Source: Zhengitettix transpicula (lineage: Eukaryota; Arthropoda; Insecta; Orthoptera; Tetrigidae). From it: a stretch of DNA of 64,000 nt. A program made the translations under genes and the position numbers. Positions 56,406 to 64,000 of the stretch are shown here, piece by piece (positions within the stretch are counted from its first letter, which is position 1; every line of letters starts with the position of its first letter). The DNA lies in NCBI GenBank assembly GCA_037074705.1, contig CM073595.1, positions 73,580,139 through 73,644,138 of the forward strand, in the 5' to 3' direction. A model generated the notes under the pieces. It was not told the DNA's origin. It ran no database searches and saw only the letters and a program-made list of their open reading frames with translations.

Positions 56406-59400
56406 GTAGAATCAAGATTTAGGCATTCCGTGCAGCGTTTGGTCACATTGACCAAAAATGTGTCCGAATGAATTTCCACTGTTTAGTTGGCACAGTTTAA
56501 ATCAGAGTATTGGCACTGATTAATTAATTAATTAATTGAGAAACAATACAATCAAAACAATGGACTGCAAAATGGAAGTCAGCTACAAAAACTGTTTGTT
56601 TTATTTTGGCTGGGAAAGTGATGGCAACTGGTTTTTGGGATAGTAATGGAGTTATCTTAACCAATTATGTTCAAAAGAAAAACCATTACAGAAGCATCTT
56701 ATGCACCATTACTTGAAAAGCTGAAGATAGAAATTGTGGAAAAACTAACATTTGTAGAAAAAAAATTGTTTTACCATCTCACACCTCAGTGGTTGCCATG
56801 GCAAAGATCCATGAATTATGGTTTGAACTGCTTGACAACCTTCCTTATGCACCAAGTAAATTTTGTGTGTTCCCTAAGCTAAAAGTTACGATCGGATAAC
56901 TGAGACTTTCTTCAAATTAGGAGGCCATCACCTTCATAAACAATTATTTTGCAGAGAAAGATGCAGAGTACTATTTGGATGGGTTAAAGAGATGGGAGCA
57001 TTGCTAGGACAAATGTGTAGAATTACAAGGAGACTATGTAGAAAAATAAATTTGAAGAAAAAAAATGTCTTGTATCTTATTGAGCCAGAAACTTTTCAGG
57101 TCACCCTCATATATAAATTATCATTAGCTCTGATATTTCTAATTGCTGGACTTAATGTGGAAACAATTTTTTACAGCTAAATACAATTATTTCTTATTAA
57201 TATTGAAAGTATTTAGCTATCCTAGTTTTTATTAATATAGTTTCACTTTTTCCTGTTATCTCTCTATTGCTTTACTAATGCATAGATAATATGAATAAAG
57301 TTCAAAAAATTATCAAATGGTAGACTGAAAAGAGATTTAATCATAACTACTAACACTAGTTTATATTCCCTTACACAAAATATTAACTAGATCATAACAC
57401 TGGACTAGAAAAAGTATTGGCTTTATTTAACCAGAAAACCACTAACTTATTTACTTTTTCAAGAAATATTGTAATTCCAGTGGTGCAATGTAAAACATAA
57501 CTGGTGTTATCTTATCAGTTATAATATTTTATTTGCAGAGTTATCTATTTTATAGTGCAAAGAAATAAATGCCCATTATAAAAATGAGTGAAATATTATT
57601 TAATAGTAATTGCATCTTATATTATTTAAATTATTACAACAAGCTAGAGACCATAATCCCCTTTAAACAAATTTTTTATCTGCTACTTACGGGTACCAAC
57701 TCTTTTTCAACGATTTTTCTGCTACAGAATATTTTTTGTCAGCTTTTTCTTTATGTTCCTTCATTTCCCCTTCTTTTAATCCACTGTCTTTTAATCCTCC
57801 TTCCTTTTTATTAATTTTAGGTGGTGTTGGTGTATATTGTTGTGCAACCTGTTGTGCTACAAGCTGTGGATTAATTCGAGGTTTTCTGAAAATGTAGATA
57901 TGAATAAATATATAATGAAAATAGAATATGTACTTTAAGTTAATTATTAAAATTGATTACAGTATTAAAATGTCATTGAATGGATTCACTTCAAATTTAA
58001 TGGGTTCAATATATCATTAAAAATTACTGGTACTCTACAATTAAATAAATGTATGACTAAAGGCAGGAACATTACACTTCCCTCACATTATATATATAAT
58101 TAGAAATTTAATGCGACAAGCAAAAATAGAAAATCCGTCAATTTATTTGATTTCTGAGCAATATTTTTTACAATAATTAGTAATATTCTAAATGTGAAAT
58201 GTTTTTGTTATACTTAAGATGTAATTTTCAATACCTTAAAACTTGGAAGGATTGAAGGATGTCATATCTCTGCAACGTACTTCATTTGTCATAACAAGAA
58301 TTAATGCTTTGGGACAGGTATTGTTGTTGGGTAATAAATATTATTTTAATGCTTTATCCTAATAATTAACTTAAATTTTTGATTCAGTTAATTTGAGCAA
58401 AGACAAATCTAAATAATTTAATTGTTAGTAAACCATCAACACTGACACCTTTAAACATCTATAGCAAAATTTTCCTGTTTGGTTTCAGGCATTTTGTTAA
58501 ATGACATTTTCTTTTAGTTCATTTACTCACTCATAAATGTCAGTGTTCGTGATTTAGGTTGGGTCTTTAATTAGATCTAATACACTATCAAAATAACTGG
58601 TATGAAAAAGTTCAAACAATAATTTGTACGAAAAATGTATGCAAAACAAATAATAAATAATTTATTAACCACTGATTAAGACGAGTGTTGTTTTTACCGA
58701 GTAGATGTTCCCTTTCTAACATCACACATTAGGCATTTAAAAGCTTCAGCAGTATTTCTGTATGTACAAACACTGCAGTCCCAGAAATTGTCTTCTAAAA
58801 CTTTTGATTGGCGTTTAGTCCTTCTGTAACAAACATTGAATTAATACAAATTGTTTCTTAAGTTCGCTAACTTCACACAATCCATTATGTTGGGCAGGAT
58901 AAGGTAAAATATTAAAGTAGATTGTGAATTAAGCAAAGTAAGCTAAAAGGAAAAATTAAGGTTTTTTTGGTTTTTATTTTGTAACGTATGTGGTTCCAAT
59001 GAGTATAGCCAAAATCATTCGAAAGCTCCTGTTTTTTAAAAATACATGGTTGACTGACAAATTAAGATATTTTTTTTTTTGTCATATTGAGGACCTTTTA
59101 ATAAACAAGTTGTACACTTACGTGAATGAGGTATAAAATCCACAAGGATAACTCAACAGAACTTTGTTCCAGGAGCAACAACAAAGTATAACAATAGTGT
59201 CAAAAAAAATTTCAATATTTTTAATTTTAAAATATTATAAAAAAAAGCATTCCATATGAAACAGCTTTAATTAGTGTTACTTCACATGCATTTTAATCAA
59301 TGCAAGAAGGATCGTGTAAATATAGTCACGGTAACAGGCAATAGTTTGAGTTTCAACCTCAATTATAACATTAAGGATGATATTGACCACAACTCACATG

Positions 59401-60180
59401 AATGAGGCTACTGTCTCACTGGATGAACTCTACTGTGAAATGGGTGAATGCAGAACTGGATAAATCTGTGATAGTTACTGTGTCTTAAGTGCTCCTAACA
59501 CACAAGTCTACACACCCAGTACATTGCTGGCAGCATCAAGGACTCATTGGGTGATGAAAAACCAATTCCTGTGATTACAGGAGAGTTCAGTCGTTCTTTT
59601 TATCAGATCACAGTGCTCTAAAGTTATGAGTAGGAAATATAACAACAAAAATTCCTTCGGGTCAAAGAATGATAAAATAAGATCAGCAGCAAATGCAGAC
59701 AAATGAATGCCCAACCAACTGAATTAACAGTTATATTAAATATAAAATCAGCTAATATCTACGTTATTTTAAACTAGAACACAAGTAGCCTTAAATTTCA
59801 GAAACATTAATGTATCTGTTTTAATTTAACGTCTGTTTTGAAATAATAAAAACAATTTATGACCTTATACAGACATTTTTAATTTTTTATATTATGACGT
59901 TTCGATACCTTTTTGTATCTTGCCGATTGGCAAACTAAGTCGAAATATGTTAAAGTTATGTTATGCAACTGGAAGATTAAATGAATAACTTATCACTTTA
60001 ATAAATACAATTTTGAAGTTAAATGAAATTACGCAATTAGCTGAGGGCAAAACTTAACGAAACTACGAATAAACAATTACAAATTATATTCTGCATCAAG
60101 TAAAACATGTATTGCGGTAATTAAAATGAAACTAGTACATACTGCGCTAATTTATGTTGACTGGATTGTTTCAATTCCAT
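55741..60180 (-). CDS. RYBP: RYBP/YAF2 (RING1 and YY1 binding protein)
   Basis: Adaptor subunit of non-canonical Polycomb repressive complex 1; family members bind RING1 and, through the zinc finger, ubiquitinated H2A. Four exons on the minus strand: 60180-60143, 58823-58698, 57885-57691, 55960-55741 (stop TAA); 192 residues. An NZF-type zinc finger lies at residues 25-50: [10 protein letters not shown] and FKCLMCDV give C29, C32, C43, C46. It is followed by [19 protein letters not shown], a Lys/Glu-rich linker, the RING1-binding strand region [13 protein letters not shown] with [13 protein letters not shown] (residues 120-150), and a Ser-rich tail. Domain order and length match the family. 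Intron 3 contains a dead mariner and a SINE copy. It is head to head with the WASHC4-like gene. Confidence 0.94.
56186..56404 (+). repeat. SINE-like repeat copy 3 with (TG)n(TA)n tail
   Basis: Contains the shared core GAACATATGCTTTTCT, GTGATTCTACGCCCAACC and CATATGAATTC found also at 35.4 and 29.35 kb, ending in a (TG)n(TA)n microsatellite at 56367-56404. Lies in RYBP intron 3 directly before the mariner remnant. Confidence 0.65.
56415..57120 (+). mobile_element. decayed mariner-family transposase
   Basis: In RYBP intron 3, antisense to the host gene. Broken frames read [59 protein letters not shown] and related pieces, the order of the mariner catalytic region and C-terminus, ending in the mariner-type [10 protein letters not shown]. 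Several frameshifts and the loss of the HQDNAP block show that it is inactive. The first D box is represented by FWDS. Terminal inverted repeats were not identified. Confidence 0.82.
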
Positions 60181-60548
60181 GTTAACAAGTAATGTTTGTA
60201 GGAATTGAGGTCTATGTACAGATTAAACTCCTTGTAATACATATGGTGTTCTTTTCTGAAGACTTAGAAGTTCATATTAGTTCTACTCTACAATTCGTCA
60301 TATATCCACTAACTATAAAAGAAAACAATTTCTTGACATCTAAAACATTTGACACGCGATTAATTTGAAATCAACAAAGACAAATTAATGATATCGTCGA
60401 GAGTATCTTTAGCGACTATTAGTCTTTGAATATGCTTATATTACACTTTTATTTATAGGTATTTTAACCTATTTTCAATTAATGTAACAAAATACATTGG
60501 GAAATAATAGAAATAATAGAATATAGAAATAAAACACTATAGTATATA

Positions 60549-60620
<72 letters not shown>

Positions 60621-61424
60621 GTGTGTGTTAACATTCAAATTGAGTTATCCAATGTTAGAGAAAATCTATAGAACAATACTAGTTTCCAAATATACTTTGT
60701 AACTCTTTACGCGTTCAGCTTTGCAAATATATAAGAATGATTCAGTTCATATTTGAAGCGAAATGGCAGTGGTATTACAGATTTATAAATAAACACATTT
60801 TTTTCTGAATATGAGGGAAAGAAATTATAGTTGATTGCAAGTATAAGATGTTTAGGAAGCTAAAAATAAAAAAGGAAAAGGATTCCGAAAACGTTATGGT
60901 AGGAAAATTGCAATTGAAAGGTTATATCAACTTATTCGGGTTTTGTTGAAGAGGGTTTTGATTCTGCTTAATGGATTTAGACAATATTTTCCGCTCTTTC
61001 TAATCTTACTTAAACGTTACGATTATTGAAACAGCAGGTTATTATTAAATTATAGTGGTCTGGTGAAAGTATTTGGCCTTTAACAATAGAACTTATTTAT
61101 TATGAAAAATTTTCAAGAATTAACTAGTGTTCTGAAAACACATCATCACACCAAACGGTATTTAATCCATTTTGTTTAATATTTTTAATTTTCTTTCATT
61201 CTTTGCCTTTTCTAGTATTCAATTTTAAGCCAGGAAAAATCTCTGGCACCGACAGTGCGCAAGCGCTGTTTTTTTTGTTAGTCGCTTTATGAATAATTGG
61301 GAGCTTCATTCGAAAGGTGGGGCTGGTGTCCTGAAATGTCAAAACGTTACAGATGTGAATAGTGTTAACACTGAAACTGACGCCACAAAAAGTAAACTCA
61401 ACAGAGTAATAAAGTAAGACGAAA
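60181..61424. promoter_or_regulatory. divergent spacer between RYBP and the WASHC4-like gene
   Basis: Spacer of 1.24 kb between two start codons on opposite strands. It contains a 72-bp TA microsatellite (60543-60614). A GC-richer patch near 61240-61380 (TGCGCAAGCGCTG and following) probably marks the 5' UTR and promoter of the plus-strand gene. No TATA box could be assigned. Confidence 0.45.
60543..60614. repeat. (TA)n microsatellite in the RYBP/WASHC4 spacer
   Basis: More than 30 TA units with one TTT interruption near its start. Confidence 0.95.
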
Positions 61425-63059
61425 ATGATACTGTGCCTTGATTGGGACCAGGACCTTGAAGAAGGAACTCAAGGTAAAACTCGTAATTTTTTTTTGTATG
61501 AGAAGTTATTGTATTACGTTTCTATAGACTCGCAACAAAATGCTGTTCGGTATTAATTTAAGTAACGTATGTAATTGTCGTTAGTGGTAGCAGTTGCAGG
61601 AACAACAGCAATAATTGATCTATAAAGTGTAAGTTTGAAGACAGGTGTCTACATTTCACTAGTATTTGGTGCATTATTTAAGATTTGTTTACAGTCAAAA
61701 TACCTTTATGCAATACACAGTTCATTAGGTTTCCCCTTTTATTTTGTCAATGTATCGTGTATGATAGTCCAGGAAACTGTCGTTTTAGATTATATCGTAT
61801 TTGTGATTTGATATTTAATATGGTATTAAACTTTTTAGTAGTATTTAAATAATAATATGGCTGAATGATAATTTAATAATGCCATTAGTTGGAAAAACTA
61901 TTGTGTAAAAGTATCTGAGAATTGTGAATGTCAGACAATTCTTGTCCAGCTTTAAGTTAAGGAATTTATTGATATTTCTATATTTTGCTTTGGTAAGAAA
62001 TAGGTAACATTACTTTTTACAAATATTTAATTCATTACACTAGGGAGAGTTCCAAATGTTCTTATAAACCTGTTATAAATCTATCTACAATTAAAAAAAA
62101 TTAGTATATAGTTTTCTTGTGGACCATATTTTTGCAGGGAATAATTTCCCATTTGTAATACAATATTGCATAATGAATGAAACTAATAGTGTAGTGTAAA
62201 ATTTACATCTGATTGAAAATTATGAATAAGAAAGATAGCCAATTCAGACCAATTCATATGGTAATACTGAGCTTCAATCTTATGAGCCCAGTTTGCCCTC
62301 TAAAGATTTATTTGCAGACTCTGTTGTTATCAATTGAGATCTGATTGTTAAAAGTTTATCCGTTAGGTTCTTCACATCATTTTCAACCTTTGTCATAATT
62401 GTTTTTCTTAATTTTGTGTGGAAGAAATTGAAGTAAATTTTTTAATCAATCTAGAAATTTGTGACTAAAATACTAAAAAATAATGTAGGCTTATAACTAT
62501 CGATATGTATATTGGTGTTTCATTTTGTTTTGTTTCAAAAGATGTAACATCTTCCATTACTATGAACTATTGCATGGTTGTCATAAATATGTATTATTTC
62601 TTTCAGAAGTAGCTGGAGAAGCACAGCTTCGCAAGTATGGCAAGTTTGTTGAAAACTATGCAACTCAATTGACAGCAATTGAAGATACTTTGGAAGTGAG
62701 AAGCATGGATATACTAGACAAAGCTGTTGACCCTATATATTTAAATGTAAATTTATTTATTCAACAAGATATTTACTTTTAATAGAATCATCAAAATATA
62801 ATTGTTGCTGATAATAATTTTCACTTTTGTTTATGTTTTTAACCAAATCTAGTATATTTTATGCTCTGTATTTTCTTTCATGTTATCATTAGTATTTATA
62901 ATATTGGTTGTTAAGTTTAACATTCAATGTTTCCAGAACAGTGAAGGGCTTAGAACCTGTCTAAAATCCATTATACCAGAAGTGTATAATGAGTATAGTA
63001 ATGAGATGAATGACTACTTCACAATCTTAGCCTGTAAAAATGACTATAAAAATTATGCG
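61425..63059 (+). CDS. WASHC4: WASHC4/SWIP-like protein, N-terminal exons (3' partial)
   Basis: Three exons: 61425-61473, 62607-62746, 62937-63059; 104 residues, ending on a clean codon before a GTAGG donor, so the rest lies outside the window. The start MILCLDWDQDLEEGTQ is followed by EAQLRKYGKFVENYATQL and IEDTLEVRSMDILD..VDPI. This resembles the start of WASHC4 (DWE.D..., then EVQLKNYGKFLEEYTSQL and IEDAL, then LDPIAL), a large scaffold of the endosomal actin-nucleating WASH complex. Exon 3 (NSEGLRTCLKSIIPEVYNEY) does not clearly match the vertebrate protein, which normally has about 1,170 residues. Either this is divergence or the assignment is wrong beyond exon 2. Confidence 0.55.
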
Positions 63060-64000
63060 GTAGGAATTTGGCATAACATTTTTTAAATAAAGAACAGTCA
63101 TTTGAAATTCTACACAGGAGACAGTTATGTGCAAATACCCAACATCAGACATTTTATCAAATGTTGAATTTGGACCTTCAAAATCGAAAAACATGTTGAA
63201 GTCAAAGTGTATATGAAGTTTGTGTGTCAGATTTTGTAAAAACATTGGGAAATAAAATATAGTTAGTCCTACAATATTTAAAGACACTTTCAACCCTTTT
63301 TTTAAAGAAAAATTTGATGAACAACCAATTCAGTAAGGTTACAAATTAATCTTGAGCAAAGCAAGTTGACATTAAATAATATGTAAATTTGGTTGTATTA
63401 CATTAAAATTGTTCCATTTGCTCTGAACTGTGCAGGAATTTAACTATTTTATATTTCTAGTATTAACTTTCTGTCATATTTTTCATCTGAAAAGAAAAAA
63501 TTGTTTTATTTTAAATTTATATGATAGATCATACAGACTGAAATAATTCTTTTACACAGTAGGTTTGGGTTCCTAATGCCAAAAAAAAATGAGGGTAAGA
63601 TAAACATGTATGACTGTCTTTGTTTATTATTGACTGGCTGGGTGCCTGGGTTGTCATATCTATAACATCCAATTTCACTCCAATCTCTGTTGCTTTTGCG
63701 TTATTTTTATGTAACGCTGCTCCACCTTTAAGTGTGCTCCCCTCCCATGCTGAAAAGGATCCAACTCATTGACCCCAAAACAGTTTCTTTCAATGAATAT
63801 ATTGGCTATTTTAACATGTTCAAAAATTTCCACCCCAATCTACTGTGGATTAAACAAAAATTTAAATGTCATAATTGAACTGTGTGACATATATCACCCC
63901 ATATTTTACTCAAGTCTTGGTTGTTTTTGCATTACTTTTATGTAACGCCCATCCAACCCCACCCTTAAAGGAGCTCCCCTCCTATGCCGAAAGGGATTGA
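63060..64000. other. intron of the WASHC4-like gene with a repeated block
   Basis: No further exon is visible. Two imperfect copies of an approximately 75-bp block, starting GTTGCTTTTGCGTTATTTTT at 63689 and GTTGTTTTTGCATTACTTTT at 63920, both contain TATGTAACGC and CTCCCCTCC; the spacing is about 231 bp. This may be the edge of a tandem repeat or two transposon copies. Confidence 0.5.

Overview
The window is AT-rich animal nuclear DNA, most likely from an insect. All genes are split by long AT-rich introns with GT-AG borders, and transposable-element remains are common. The best-preserved proteins resemble insect orthologues: a Daughterless-type E protein, a class II Arf like Drosophila Arf102F, and a short RYBP. 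I cannot name the species; nothing recalls Drosophila gene structure, and the large introns and Penelope-like elements fit many hemimetabolous insects.

Layout. (1) 228-17564, plus: the 3' part of the E-protein gene daughterless (da), 12 coding exon positions, 5' end outside the window. Its DNA-binding basic region is encoded twice, by two homologous interchangeable exons (9979-10059 and 15090-15167). (2) 23816-29968, plus: a secreted protein with a Cys-rich N-terminus and four thyroglobulin type-1 repeats, eight exons. (3) 32902-43568, minus: the ciliary leucine-rich-repeat protein CFAP410 (C21orf2), nine coding exons, with a second homologous copy of its first coding exon inside intron 1. 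(4) 44656-51483, plus: class II ADP-ribosylation factor (Arf4/Arf102F), five exons, complete. (5) 55741-60180, minus: RYBP/YAF2, the non-canonical PRC1 adaptor, four exons, complete. (6) 61425-63059 and beyond, plus: the N-terminus of a gene resembling WASHC4/SWIP of the WASH complex.

CFAP410 and Arf4 are head to head about 1.1 kb apart, and RYBP and the WASHC4-like gene about 1.2 kb apart; both spacers probably hold divergent promoters. Arf4 and RYBP converge. The genes do not form one pathway: they serve transcription (da, RYBP), cilia (CFAP410) and membrane traffic (Arf4, WASHC4-like).

Mobile and repeated DNA lies mainly in introns: Penelope-like element remains in both orientations and a Jockey-like LINE fragment in Arf4 introns, a decayed mariner transposase in an RYBP intron, five foldback elements, a tRNA-like SINE family with three copies, long AT microsatellites and several short tandem duplications.

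The most interesting signals are the two exon duplications: the da basic region, which recalls vertebrate E12/E47, and the first exon of CFAP410. Next are the paired loss of one disulfide in two thyroglobulin repeats and stress-type CREB elements upstream of Arf4. Exon borders were placed by eye from splice dinucleotides, reading frame and family similarity.
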